64,000 nucleotides of DNA from Verrucomicrobiia bacterium (GCA_035629175.1 DASPIL010000058.1:117084-181083); one strand, 5' to 3'. Shown: positions 53,736 to 63,830, numbered from the stretch's first letter. Numbers and translations: made by a program. Notes: generated by a model not told the origin, from the sequence alone.

Positions 53736-56700
53736 TTACGGATAGATCAGCCGGAAGAACACGGCTTCATTGCTGGTGTTGATCGGCATTGCGACGTTTG
53801 TCGTCCCCGTTGATCCCGCGACATCCACCCAGTTCGTTGCCAGGCCCGTGCTCAGGGAGTTCGTCTGCGCCTGCAGCCGCCATCCCTGGTGGCTTGCGGG
53901 CCACGAGAGCGTCAGCACGCCACCCGAGACCGACGTTGTGATGTTTGTGGGGGTGGTACTGACTCCGGGCGGTCCGACAACGGTGATCGTGCCGTTCACG
54001 TTGAGGTTGGCAGTGTTGAATGTAACCCCGGGAATGGTCGGCGTGGTGACGCTTGAGAACGAACCACTCAGGCTGCCACTGAACAGTTGGAACACGTTCG
54101 TTCCCGTGATGTTGCCGGAGTTGGTGATCACCAGCGCACCGCCGTAAACGATGGTTGGGGCGGTAAGACGATCGCTTGAAGGCGAACCCGTTGTGCTGAT
54201 GTCGAACAGGTGGCTGCCGCCGAGGGTCACTGAACCACTCACGGTCAGGTTTCCAGTGGCACCCACAGCAGCGCCGGGCCGAAGGCCGCCGTTGCTGCCG
54301 AGAACGATGTTGCCCTGGACTGTGCCATCCCCAGCAAGGATCTGATTCGTCGTCCCAGTTCCGAGCGACAGCGTTCCACCGGAGAGTCCCGTCACATTCA
54401 GCACGCCCGGCGCGAGGACCGTGACGCCGGCGGTATGTTCCGGAATGGAGGTGCCGGTGAGCGCGAGCACACCGTTGCTGACGGTGGTCACCCCGCGATA
54501 GACGAGGGTGGCATTGTTCAGCGTGAACGTGCCGGTGCCTGCTTTAGTGAACGCAGTGAGCCGGGCGGGGGCGGGTGTGGCGAAGGTGATTCCGTCAATG
54601 ATGCGGCCTTCGAACGTCGTGCTCGTATTCATGCCCCCAACCACCCAGGTGACCGTGCCGTTGCCGCTTCCCTGGGCGGTGAGTGTTCCCTGTCCTTCAA
54701 GGCTGCCGAGGAAGTTTACAGAGGCATTGCGGTTTTGGAGGTCACCACTGCCCGCTTCCAATATCCAGCGAATGTTGTCGCTTCCGACGGCGTTGTTTCC
54801 GCCGCCCGAATTGAAGCGCAGGCCGCCAGCGCCAACGTTGGTAATGACACCGCTCAGGTTGGCCAGCGTGCGGTTCATCGTTGTCAGCCCGGTCTTATCA
54901 AAAAGAATGGCGACGTTGGTTCCCTCTACCGGAACATCGATGTTGAAGTTCCCTGCAGCGGTGTTTTGGAATGTGGCGTTGGTGATGACGACAGCGGTCC
55001 CGACGTTGTTGTTAATGTTCGCTCCGAGCTGAACTCTGCCGCCTTCGATGCGGATGCCGCCACCAATTCCAGCAGCGTTTCCATTGTTGTTTCCAAACGC
55101 GGTTCCTGACCGGACGATCACACCGCCCGTGAAGGTGTTCGCGGCCGAGAGGTTGACCTGCCCGATACCCGCCTGAATCACACGTCCGGTGCCGTGAATC
55201 TGATTCGCCACCGTTGTAGCGCCGACAAGGTTAAACTCCAGCGTCGCGTTGTTCGTTACGACACCCGAGCCGAGCGACCCGTCCGTCACGCCATCTCCAA
55301 TGCGCAAGGTCCCCCCCTGGATTTCCGTAACGCCGTCGTAGCTGTTGATCCCGGTGAGCGTCAGCGTTCCTGGGTCCAGCTTGATCAGCGTCGCATTGCC
55401 AACGATGCCGCCGCCTGTGAATACGTAGGGTTTAGCCGAGTTGCTCACGATCACTGATTGCGGAGCCACAGCTCCCAGAATGTTAACCGTGGTCAGGCCT
55501 GTCGCGGTGTCATCGAATCGCACCTTCGCGCCATCGTAATAGTTCGTCAGATTTCCCGATCCCACTTCTCGCCAGACTTTGTTGGCAGCATTGTCGATGT
55601 CCCAAACCGCACTTGCGTCGCCAACCCATCGCAGGGTGCTGTCGAAGGTGGCGTTGATGGTCAGGACGAGGCTGTTTCCAACGATGTTGAGCGAGGCGCC
55701 CGTAACTTGTGGGGGAAGGGTCCCCAAAACGAAGTTGCCGGCACCGCTCCGGCTGCCCCATTGCATCAGTGTGATGGAACCCACTGTGAGACCGCTGCCT
55801 TCAACATTCACCGTGACGTCGCCGTTCATGACGAGACTGCCGGTGTTCGTCACAAGGGCAATCGCAGGGTTGACGCCGCCCGTATAAATGACGTCGAACC
55901 TGCCGGGGCCCGCATATGACAGGCCGCTGATCGTGAGTGCTGAATTGGGCGATCCTGAGCGGACACCAAAGCCTTCAGCCGAGTCGGTCAGAAAATAACC
56001 TCCAGTTGCGCGCGAAGCCGTGGCGACGATCAACCGGCCAGCTGTGACATACGTGGGGGCGGAATAGGTGTTCGATCCCGCAAGAATCAAAGTTCCGCCG
56101 AGCCCCATGTTCGTGATGGCACCATTTCCGTGGATCGGTGCCGTGACCAGCAGTGTTCCGCTGCCGCGTGCAAACACCAGTGCGCTCAGGTTTGTGATCG
56201 GGCCTGTGCCGATCGTGCCCATGTCACTTGATCCATCGCCGATCTGCAGCACACCGTTGCTCACAATCGTCGAGCCTGTGTACGAGTTGGGACCCGTCAG
56301 CACGAGAGTTCCCAGACCGCGCTTCACCAGGGCAGCGGGTCCCGCACCATTCGCGATGGCGCCCGCAAACACATCCACGTCGCTCGAACTCGCCTGCAGG
56401 CTCCCGATATCGTACGTGAGGGTTGAGGCCGCATTGGGACTTCCCGAAAGAAACACGTTGGCGTTGTCGCCAGTGAGTCGTCCGATGGGGAAGTTTGTCG
56501 ATGCAGGCATGGCAGGGTAGTACCGGAATGTGAATGCAACTCCGCCGCCCATGGACACGCGTGCATTGGGGAATCCCAGGACATTCCCGTATCGGAACTC
56601 GTCGCCACCAGTGGTTGCGTTCGCGGTGATATTGATCTGCCCTGTGAATGCAGACCAGTCACCCACAACGTTGTTGCGCACGTATTTGGTTTCAACATTG

Positions 56701-57458
56701 AAGGTGCCGCTGCCTGTAAGCGTGCCGCCCAACCCCGGGCCGACCGCTCCGTTGTCACCTGCGGATCCCGTCCAGCGCACCGGAAGGATCAACGTCCCCA
56801 TCGCATCCTGCGGGACAATCAGGTTTCCATTAAACACGCCGAAGGTCGTGGCAGTGTTCGGCGCGGGACGAAGGTTCAATGTACCGTTGTAAAAGGTCAC
56901 CGACTCGACCGTGCCAAGCGCCAGGGTGTTGGCATCGTTGTTGTCATCCACGTTGATGCCCTGCACCTGCACGATGCCGTTGCTGAGAACTATGCCGCCG
57001 GTGATAGTGTTTGCCGCGGCCGTGTTTTCCTTGAAAAGGTTGAGGGTGCCGCCGCCGTCGAGCACGAACCCATCATTGCCTGCCAGCACAATGCCGCGGA
57101 GGGTTGCATTCTGGCCGGGCCAGACGTCAATGGTCGGCTTCAACAGCCCCGCGAGCGTGAGCGTGTTGACGGTGTTGCTGATGGTGTAAGTGCCTACCTG
57201 GAAAAAGAGGTTTCCGATCGTGCGCGAGGAATCGAGTTCCACCTGCACGGCCGAAGCTGTCTGGTTGTTAAAGGTGGCGCTGTTCCCGGCGCCGCTGGCA
57301 ACGACGCCATCGACCCAGTTGGTTGCGTCGCTCCAGACGCTGTCGAATTCGTTGGTCCAGGTGCCGCTCTGGCCGAAAGCGCCGTGAGTGACGGCGCCCA
57401 ACGCCAGGAGCGCCATGAGGCCGGTTTTTGATTTTCTGCTAGGGGTGATGCTTTTCAT
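53736..57458 (-). CDS. PATR giant secreted protein 3
   Basis: A 1240-residue exported protein. Signal region KSKTGLMALLALGAVTHGAFG is followed by SGTWTNEFDSVWSDATNW, a usual opening for these proteins. The rest is PATR repeats such as GPNSYTGSTIVSNGVLQIG and GINSYDGVTEIQGGTLRIG. A DSTLRWVGDASAVWDIDNA unit resembles similar phrases in PATR proteins 1, 2 and 4. The tail (LTLSWPASHQGWRLQAQTN ... NWVDVAGSTG ... VFFRLIYP) is the shared C-terminal module. No beta-barrel or enzyme motif. It ends at a strong terminator; a prepilin-like gene lies upstream across a tandem-repeat region. Confidence 0.83.
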   Translation of the reverse strand: MKSITPSRKSKTGLMALLALGAVTHGAFGQSGTWTNEFDSVWSDATNWVDGVVASGAGNSATFNNQTASAVQVELDSSRTIGNLFFQVGTYTISNTVNTLTLAGLLKPTIDVWPGQNATLRGIVLAGNDGFVLDGGGTLNLFKENTAAANTITGGIVLSNGIVQVQGINVDDNNDANTLALGTVESVTFYNGTLNLRPAPNTATTFGVFNGNLIVPQDAMGTLILPVRWTGSAGDNGAVGPGLGGTLTGSGTFNVETKYVRNNVVGDWSAFTGQINITANATTGGDEFRYGNVLGFPNARVSMGGGVAFTFRYYPAMPASTNFPIGRLTGDNANVFLSGSPNAASTLTYDIGSLQASSSDVDVFAGAIANGAGPAALVKRGLGTLVLTGPNSYTGSTIVSNGVLQIGDGSSDMGTIGTGPITNLSALVFARGSGTLLVTAPIHGNGAITNMGLGGTLILAGSNTYSAPTYVTAGRLIVATASRATGGYFLTDSAEGFGVRSGSPNSALTISGLSYAGPGRFDVIYTGGVNPAIALVTNTGSLVMNGDVTVNVEGSGLTVGSITLMQWGSRSGAGNFVLGTLPPQVTGASLNIVGNSLVLTINATFDSTLRWVGDASAVWDIDNAANKVWREVGSGNLTNYYDGAKVRFDDTATGLTTVNILGAVAPQSVIVSNSAKPYVFTGGGIVGNATLIKLDPGTLTLTGINSYDGVTEIQGGTLRIGDGVTDGSLGSGVVTNNATLEFNLVGATTVANQIHGTGRVIQAGIGQVNLSAANTFTGGVIVRSGTAFGNNNGNAAGIGGGIRIEGGRVQLGANINNNVGTAVVITNATFQNTAAGNFNIDVPVEGTNVAILFDKTGLTTMNRTLANLSGVITNVGAGGLRFNSGGGNNAVGSDNIRWILEAGSGDLQNRNASVNFLGSLEGQGTLTAQGSGNGTVTWVVGGMNTSTTFEGRIIDGITFATPAPARLTAFTKAGTGTFTLNNATLVYRGVTTVSNGVLALTGTSIPEHTAGVTVLAPGVLNVTGLSGGTLSLGTGTTNQILAGDGTVQGNIVLGSNGGLRPGAAVGATGNLTVSGSVTLGGSHLFDISTTGSPSSDRLTAPTIVYGGALVITNSGNITGTNVFQLFSGSLSGSFSSVTTPTIPGVTFNTANLNVNGTITVVGPPGVSTTPTNITTSVSGGVLTLSWPASHQGWRLQAQTNSLSTGLATNWVDVAGSTGTTNVAMPINTSNEAVFFRLIYP

Positions 57459-57889
57459 GGTGATAACTGTGTTTGAGATGAATCATCTCGTAACCGTCTG
57501 ATCGTCCTGTTTGCTTCCCTGCCCTGCCCATCCGTTCGATCAAAGAGCCCTTTCTGGAGCCGCGACTATTTCGGAAACAGCGCCAGAAAAATCTTCAATT
57601 CAAGGAACCTGCTCCAAACCCAAAACACCGGATGGAAGAGGGTCGCCCGGTAGATGGTTCTGGATTAGGTATCGCCGAGCTTAGCCGCTGACCTAATCCG
57701 TGGTATCCCCAGTTCTGATGATAGAAACAGGTTCGACGGGACTACGGGACTACGGGACTACGGGACTACGGGACTACGGGACTACGGGACTACGGGACTA
57801 CGGGACTACGGGACTACGGGACGAAAGGACGAAAGGACGAAAGGACGAAGGGCTCAGGAGGTAATGGGCAAGGGACAAAAATCAAGGCG
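57459..57889. other. Gap upstream of PATR protein 3 with stem-loop and octamer array
   Basis: No gene. GGATTAGGT (57662-57670) pairs with ACCTAATCC (57691-57699) around a 20-base loop. 57738-57849 is the tandem array. Confidence 0.55.
57738..57849. repeat. Tandem array of 14 octamers
   Basis: Ten exact copies of GGGACTAC (57738-57817) followed by four of (G/A)GGACGAA (57818-57849). On the other strand the units fit the YTTNGTCY family at 9499-9586. Confidence 0.9.
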
Positions 57890-58723
57890 TCACCTGGCGG
57901 CCTGCTCCAGCAGCGGAAGCACATTGCGGTTGAAGTCTGTGAGATCGGCAGGATAGTCGCCGGCGGCGATCTTCCCATAAACGGCCGGTGCCGGCTTGCT
58001 GAAGCGCGTCGAGCCGTCCGTGAAAGTCATATTCCAACCTTTGGAGCGTTTGTGGGCGAAGAATTCCGGCCGATCCATCTGGGAATCAATGTAGTCCATG
58101 ATGAAGACGCGATGCTGCTTCACCTGGGATTGCTTCTGGAACATGCGCGTGGAGGTATTCGGCAACACCACGGGATTGTAGATGTAGCTGGTTCGCACGC
58201 CTCCGGTGTTGTTGACCCGGCCAAAACTGATGAATCCTTTCTCTGTGTATTGATCCCAGCCCAGCGGGGATGCGGCGGGATAGCTGGGATCAAAGAACAG
58301 GCGTCCATCGCCAACCAGCTTTGCGCCATAGAGGTAACCCAGGTTTTCGAACTGCGCCCCGCGTGCGTTTACCGCCGCGGCATTCTGCGGAATGAGACCG
58401 CCACCGACGGGGCCGCCAAACACCACCCATCGAATGTAATTGTCCAGGTCGATCACGTTCTTGGTGCGATTGTTCAGTGTGTTGCCGCCCCACGACGGAA
58501 ACTCATCGCTGTTGTCCCCTGCGTATAACGTGCATGCGATGAACATCTGCCGTCCGTTGTTTACGCACTGAATGCGCTTTGCCCGCTCCTTCGCGTTCGC
58601 AAGCGCCGGAAGGAGCATCGCCGCAAGAATGGCAATGATCGCAATGACCACCAGAAGTTCGATCAGGGTAAATCCGCAGGCCCGGCGGGTCGGGAAAGCA
58701 GTTCGCGAGAGGAGGGCAGTCAT
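57890..58723 (-). CDS. Prepilin-type protein with N-terminal cleavage/methylation signal, 3
   Basis: A 277-residue pilin-like protein with [20 protein letters not shown] at about 16-35 (cleavage after Gly), then [25 protein letters not shown], and [14 protein letters not shown]. The C-terminal part includes [16 protein letters not shown] and [16 protein letters not shown], the DGS element. It lies between PATR proteins 4 and 3 on the same strand, the third such neighbour relation in the window. Confidence 0.88.
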   Translation of the reverse strand: MTALLSRTAFPTRRACGFTLIELLVVIAIIAILAAMLLPALANAKERAKRIQCVNNGRQMFIACTLYAGDNSDEFPSWGGNTLNNRTKNVIDLDNYIRWVVFGGPVGGGLIPQNAAAVNARGAQFENLGYLYGAKLVGDGRLFFDPSYPAASPLGWDQYTEKGFISFGRVNNTGGVRTSYIYNPVVLPNTSTRMFQKQSQVKQHRVFIMDYIDSQMDRPEFFAHKRSKGWNMTFTDGSTRFSKPAPAVYGKIAAGDYPADLTDFNRNVLPLLEQAAR

Positions 58724-58824
58724 AATTCAAGAACAGCTCTGGGGAGGCAGCGTCATGAGAATGGCTGGACTGTCGCACAAACAACGCCGTTTAACCATCA
58801 CCAGTTTGGTGTAGGCGCACAAAA

Positions 58825-58852
58825 AAGGCGGGCACTTTTCAGTGCCCGCCTT
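58825..58852 (-). terminator. Rho-independent terminator of PATR protein 4
   Basis: Perfect 12-bp stem AAGGCGGGCACT / AGTGCCCGCCTT with loop TTTC, followed on the minus strand by TTTT. Confidence 0.85.
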
Positions 58853-58877
58853 GAAGGTTGCCCTGCTCAGAGCGGTC

Positions 58878-61800
58878 TTATGGACGCACGAGGCGATAAA
58901 ACACCGCGCCATTCGCTGCGTCGATCGTCCCATTGTGCTGCGTGCTCGATGTCGAACCAGGCACATTGATCCAGTTGTCGCTCAGGCCTGTCGCGAGGCT
59001 ATTGGTCTGGACCTGCAGCTGCCAGCCAAGGTGACTCGAGGGCCATGAGAGGTTCAACGAACCCGCTGACACATTGAACGTGATGTTGGTCGGGTTCCCG
59101 GTGATTGGAGCCGCGCCTTGCAGAACCTTGATGGTTCCGTTCACTGCCAGCTTGTTTTCCCAGACGTACTGCACCGAATTGTCGGCATTCGACGTGGGAA
59201 GCTCAACCAGCGTGAAGCCCAGGCCGGCTACAGGCTTGTTGAACAACTGAAACACATCCCCAGTCACCAGATCCGAGCCCAGGTTTGTGATCGTCAGCGT
59301 TCCGCCGTTCACGGCAATCAGGTTGGCGCCGCCGGCTGCGAGACGGTCGCTGTTTTGAGACTGGCTGCGATCGAGGTCCATGTTAACAGTGGCATTGTCC
59401 AGGATGATTCCGGAGGTGACGTTCAAAGTTCCAACCGGCAATCCAACGTTCAAGATGCTGCCAGGTGTTGCATTGAGGCTGCCTTGAATAGTTCCCAGGC
59501 CGCCGAGCGTCTGGCCGCCGGCCACTTCAAAAACGCCGTTGGTCACGAGCACGGAAACCGCGCCGAAGTCATTGAAGTAATTGCTGACAATGCCCATGCG
59601 GGTTGCATCGAGCACCGCGGCCGGCGATGCGAGGGTGATCACAGGCGAGCTGACCAGGTTGTTCGGAACCACGAGCGCGAGCACGCCATTGCTGATGGTC
59701 GTCGTGCCGGTGTGCGCCACCAATGAAGGCTCTATCGTGATGTTGGTGAAGGTGACTCCATCCGTATTCTCAGTGCGGGTTGCGCCGAGGAACGTGAGCG
59801 TGCCTGTCCCGTCCTTCACGAGGTTGTTCAAGCCGCGGAAAAATCCCGCGAACGTCGAATCAATGTTCTTCCCGCCAATGATGTAGGTGTCGACCGCGCC
59901 GGCTGCAGTGGCCTGGTCGATGCCCGACGAACTGCTGCCGCCGGCGATTGCGCCGAGGCGCACCGTTTGCGCGTCACGCGTCACCACCACTGAATTGGAA
60001 CTGAACAGGAATGTTGGGGCGTCGCCGCCGCTGATTCCACCGCCGTTAAAGAAACGAATCGATCCCGAGGGAATATCCAGATGCACGAGGCCCTGGAAAT
60101 TCTGGAACGAGGTTGCTCCGCCAAACGACATCTGCGTGGTCACGTGGTTCGTTGTATTCGCAGCGCCGATGAACTGGCCGCCCCAAATGTTTCCGAGGGC
60201 ATTGGCGGACAAGGTGATTGTGCCGCCATCGACGACGGTGATCGAGTCGGGGGTTCCGGGAGTTGCGCTGCCGCCGACGAGGCTGAGAGCGACGTTGTTG
60301 CTGGCGATCACCGCGCCGTCCAGGTTGGCCGGCGAGTTTCCGATCTGCAATGTTGTGCCCGCGGCGAGGACGGTTCCGCCAGTAAAGGTATTATTCCCGT
60401 TCAAGCGGAGCGAACCGCCGAGGACCTGAAGCGCCATGCCACCTGTCGCGCCATCCATGATCGTGCCGCCGAACGTAGTGGCTGCGCTGCCGTCGAGGAC
60501 CAGCGTGTTGGTGCCCGTCGAATTGTTGACGACGGTTCCGGCTGCGCCGGAAAGGCCTGACACGATCAGCTTTTCCACCGCGACGTCCACGATGCCACCG
60601 TTGGCAGCCAACTCCCCGACACCGAGGGCACGGGTGCTGGCGGCAACGAGGATTCCGTTCTGCACCGTGGTTGGACCCGCATAGGAATTGGAGGCGGACA
60701 ACGTAAGCGAATTGGTGCCGATTTTCGTAAGAGCCAGGGTTCCGGCCGAATTACCAATCACGCCGCTGAATGTCCCGGCGCGATCGTTGTTGCCCACGGT
60801 AAGGACCGAAGCGGCTGCAATGCCCAGATCAACGGAACCATTGCCGATCAGGCCATTGATCATTCCGTTCTGCCCGTTGAGGTCCAGGCGGCCATTCCCG
60901 TAGATTGCAACGTCGCCGGTTCCCGATGAGGGAAGAGCGTTCTCAGCGGCATATTGAATGGTGCCGTTGCTGATGACGGTGCCGCCGGCATAAGTGTTCG
61001 CAGTTTGCAACACGAGCGTGCCTGTGCCGACCTTTGCGAGCGAAGCTGCGCCGCCGATCTGGCCTGCGCCGCCGAAGGTGTAATTTCCCGCGGTCGTATC
61101 GACTGTGACACTTGAAGGAGCGAGTGTTCCCGCAAGATTAACGAACGAGTTCGCAACGCCAGTTGCATTGAAGAGGACCGAATCAGAATTGTTAAACACA
61201 GACGGCAAGCCGCTGTTCAAGAAATTCGCCGTGCTATTGAGATCCCAGGTGGTGTCAGGATTGCCGCCGCTCCAAACAAGGTTCTTGGGCGTGTAGGCGG
61301 TGACCACGAGATCAACATTCCCGCCACTGACCTGAATGGCAGCCGCAGTTCCGGCAGCAAGGCCGCTCCCGCTGACCAGCACGGCATAATTGCCGCCGGA
61401 GAGGATTGAGCCGGTCGCCTGAGTGATCAGTCGATAAGTCCCGACGCCCAGGGGCGACAGGGAGGCGTTGTTGACCGAAAATGTATTTCCGCTCAGCGCC
61501 AGTGTTCCGATTGCAATGTGCAACGCAGGGCGGGCCAGATCGCCGCTTGCGCTGGTGGGCGTGTATACGAGGTTGATTGCTTTGCCTGTGAGGTCGAGCG
61601 TCGCGCTCGGATCCAATTCAACAGCAGCCGCATTCACACCAACGGCGGTTCCCGTTCCGCTCCCCCCGAAACCAGTCGTCGTGGGCATGAAGGCAACGCC
61701 GCCCATAATCGTAAGGTCGAGCACGGCGCCCGCCGCAACGTTCGCGTTCGGTCCCGTTCCCAAGGCGCCCGGCGTGGTGATCTGATTGATCTTCGCGCCG

Positions 61801-62942
61801 AACGACCATCGGCCAGCGTACGTGTTATCCATGGAGAGAACCACGGTGCCGGGACCTGCGGTGTTCAAAACGCTGTCGGCTGCGCCACCCGAGACGACAC
61901 CGACGCCTGACGCTGCCGGATTCAGCACATCACTCGGCATGGTGGTCGCCAGGGTTGCAGTTGTGCCCACGTGATTGCCAACGACGACACCATTCACACC
62001 CGAAGAACCGCGCGCGGTCAGGGTACCGCCTTTCCGAAGATTAACCGCCTGGGGCAGCGTGACATTTTCCAGGCGCAGCACTCCGGTGTTGGTCACTGTC
62101 GCGGCCGCCGCACTGCCAAAGGCATCCGCAACCAGAACGCCCAGAATGCCTTCGTTGATGTTGATCGGCGAGCCTCCGGGGAACAGGCCTGTGCCTGCGA
62201 TCAGCCACGTTCCAGAACCTTGCTTTGTGATGCCACCAGTTGCGTTTCCAGGGCCTTCAGACAGGTTCGTGACAACGTTGTTGCCTGTGTTCACGCCATC
62301 AAGGACGTAGCGTGTGGCGCGCGTGTTGGCTCCGTTATGCTCGATTGACTCTACTGAAAGCGTGGCCGCGGGATTGGTTGAGTTGTTGATGAGGCTATAA
62401 ACGCCCGCTGTGCTCGAGGGAAGGTTAACGAGCATCGGCATGGCGATGGATTGCGGGTTGGCGACCGACTCCGTCAGGCGAATCGAGCCGTTATGGCTGA
62501 CATATAAGATTCCCTGGGCCGGCGTCGCGGCATCCCGCAAAACCACTGGGCTTGGCGAATCGATGACGTAAGCGCCAACGTTCTCGCCATCGAAAACAAT
62601 GCTGCCAACGCGGCGGCTGCGGCCGTTCACGACTGTGGCGTCGTCGGGAACGATCGGGTTCGCGGCGCCACCGATTCCGGAAAACAATGGCGTGTTGAAC
62701 GTCGCGGTATCGTTATTGACGTTGTTGTTCCCGGTGTTGTTGACATCGCCGGGCACGGCATTTCCCACCCAGTTGGCAGGAACATTCCACAGCGCGCTCG
62801 CGGGCGCGTTTGTCCAAGTCTGGCTTGCAGCGAATGCTGACGCGGCAGAACCGAGAACAGCACATGCTAGGAGCCGGCTGATTGTGGGGTTGGGGGTTGA
62901 ACACACCGACGGGCGTGTGGATCGAGTTTTCATCTTAGTCAT
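58878..62942 (-). CDS. PATR giant secreted protein 4
   Basis: A 1354-residue exported protein (signal LLACAVLGSAASAFA), with MKTRSTRP three codons in as an alternative start. It opens with SQTWTNAPASALWNVPANW and consists of PATR units such as TANTYAGGTVISNGTIQYA and GNNTFTGGTVLAAGTTLQIG. A second type of phrase (LVWSGGNPDTTWDLNSTANF) matches PATR proteins 1 to 3. The tail (LNLSWPSSHLGWQLQVQTN ... NWINVPGSTSS ... VFYRLVRP) is the shared module. It ends at a strong terminator. A prepilin gene is downstream and a response regulator upstream. Confidence 0.83.
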   Translation of the reverse strand: MTKMKTRSTRPSVCSTPNPTISRLLACAVLGSAASAFAASQTWTNAPASALWNVPANWVGNAVPGDVNNTGNNNVNNDTATFNTPLFSGIGGAANPIVPDDATVVNGRSRRVGSIVFDGENVGAYVIDSPSPVVLRDAATPAQGILYVSHNGSIRLTESVANPQSIAMPMLVNLPSSTAGVYSLINNSTNPAATLSVESIEHNGANTRATRYVLDGVNTGNNVVTNLSEGPGNATGGITKQGSGTWLIAGTGLFPGGSPININEGILGVLVADAFGSAAAATVTNTGVLRLENVTLPQAVNLRKGGTLTARGSSGVNGVVVGNHVGTTATLATTMPSDVLNPAASGVGVVSGGAADSVLNTAGPGTVVLSMDNTYAGRWSFGAKINQITTPGALGTGPNANVAAGAVLDLTIMGGVAFMPTTTGFGGSGTGTAVGVNAAAVELDPSATLDLTGKAINLVYTPTSASGDLARPALHIAIGTLALSGNTFSVNNASLSPLGVGTYRLITQATGSILSGGNYAVLVSGSGLAAGTAAAIQVSGGNVDLVVTAYTPKNLVWSGGNPDTTWDLNSTANFLNSGLPSVFNNSDSVLFNATGVANSFVNLAGTLAPSSVTVDTTAGNYTFGGAGQIGGAASLAKVGTGTLVLQTANTYAGGTVISNGTIQYAAENALPSSGTGDVAIYGNGRLDLNGQNGMINGLIGNGSVDLGIAAASVLTVGNNDRAGTFSGVIGNSAGTLALTKIGTNSLTLSASNSYAGPTTVQNGILVAASTRALGVGELAANGGIVDVAVEKLIVSGLSGAAGTVVNNSTGTNTLVLDGSAATTFGGTIMDGATGGMALQVLGGSLRLNGNNTFTGGTVLAAGTTLQIGNSPANLDGAVIASNNVALSLVGGSATPGTPDSITVVDGGTITLSANALGNIWGGQFIGAANTTNHVTTQMSFGGATSFQNFQGLVHLDIPSGSIRFFNGGGISGGDAPTFLFSSNSVVVTRDAQTVRLGAIAGGSSSSGIDQATAAGAVDTYIIGGKNIDSTFAGFFRGLNNLVKDGTGTLTFLGATRTENTDGVTFTNITIEPSLVAHTGTTTISNGVLALVVPNNLVSSPVITLASPAAVLDATRMGIVSNYFNDFGAVSVLVTNGVFEVAGGQTLGGLGTIQGSLNATPGSILNVGLPVGTLNVTSGIILDNATVNMDLDRSQSQNSDRLAAGGANLIAVNGGTLTITNLGSDLVTGDVFQLFNKPVAGLGFTLVELPTSNADNSVQYVWENKLAVNGTIKVLQGAAPITGNPTNITFNVSAGSLNLSWPSSHLGWQLQVQTNSLATGLSDNWINVPGSTSSTQHNGTIDAANGAVFYRLVRP

Positions 62943-63058
62943 AGGTGCTTGGTCAAAGGCATGGTGTTTTCCAGAAGTTCACACCACGAGTCTTGGATAG
63001 ATCATCCAGAAAATACATCAGAAGGGAAATCATCAGTTATGGCGACCACGTTGCCTGC

Positions 63059-63715
63059 TCACCGCGCTGGCATGCTGGGCAGCGACCGCGTTTTTCGCAG
63101 GTGCTTCGCAACGGCTTCAGTCCTCGATCGCACATGGAGCTTTTCGTAAATGTGACGGATGTGCGTGTGCACTGTGGCGTAGGTGACGTGCATCGCATCT
63201 GCAATCTCTTTGTAAAGAAATCCCTTGGCCAGCAGGTCAAGCACCTGCGCTTCGCGTGGCGACAACGAATCCGTTTCGCTCTGTTCCCCTGCAGGCCGTT
63301 GAAACGATTGCACGATCTTTCGCGCGATGTGGCTGCTCATCGGTGAGCCGCCTTCATGGACTTCCTTGATGGCCGACAGCAGCTCCGAGGGCGGCGTCTG
63401 CTTGAGCATGTAACCCGTCGCGCCTGCCGCGAGCGCGTTGAAAATGTGCTCGGTGTTCTGGTAAACGGTCAGCATGATGATCTGCGTTTTGGGAAGCGAA
63501 GGCTTGAGGCGCCGCACGCATTCCACCCCGTTCAGGTTCACAAGGTTGATGTCCATCAGCGTCACGTCCGGGCGCACCCTCGGAATCTGTTCCAACGCAT
63601 CCTCCGCGCTCGCGTGCGCGCTCACACAACGGTAGCCAGGGGAACTATTGATCAAACGGGACAGGCTCTGGCGCACTTCCCCATCATCTTCCACGATCGA
63701 AACCGAAATACTCAT
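63059..63715 (-). CDS. NarL/FixJ-type response regulator
   Basis: A 218-residue transcription regulator. The receiver domain (about 1-120) has acidic pair ED at 9-10 with D11, phosphoacceptor D55 (TLMDINL), T83 (MLTVY) and K105 (GYMLKQ). A LuxR-type helix-turn-helix at about 150-210 has LSPREAQVLDLLAKGFLYKEIADAMHVTYATVHTHIRHIYEKLHV. No histidine kinase adjoins it. It is immediately upstream of PATR protein 4 on the same strand. It could pair with the orphan propeller kinase at 9757-13431, but that is speculation. Confidence 0.93.
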   Translation of the reverse strand: MSISVSIVEDDGEVRQSLSRLINSSPGYRCVSAHASAEDALEQIPRVRPDVTLMDINLVNLNGVECVRRLKPSLPKTQIIMLTVYQNTEHIFNALAAGATGYMLKQTPPSELLSAIKEVHEGGSPMSSHIARKIVQSFQRPAGEQSETDSLSPREAQVLDLLAKGFLYKEIADAMHVTYATVHTHIRHIYEKLHVRSRTEAVAKHLRKTRSLPSMPAR

Positions 63716-63830
63716 CTGAATCTGCTCAACCTTTCACTTAACCGGCACCGACTCCGTCACGTTGCGGCCGCCTGTATCGATTCTGGCGGATCACGCCATG
63801 CACGCATTCTATAGACACATCAAAGCATTG

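Noticed and set aside
54435..55109. Open frame antisense to PATR-3
   Set aside because: Same reason: shadow of a repetitive coding gene with no domain signal.
57738..57849. Possible CRISPR array
   Set aside because: Units are 8 bp with no spacers and no cas genes nearby; it is a simple tandem repeat.
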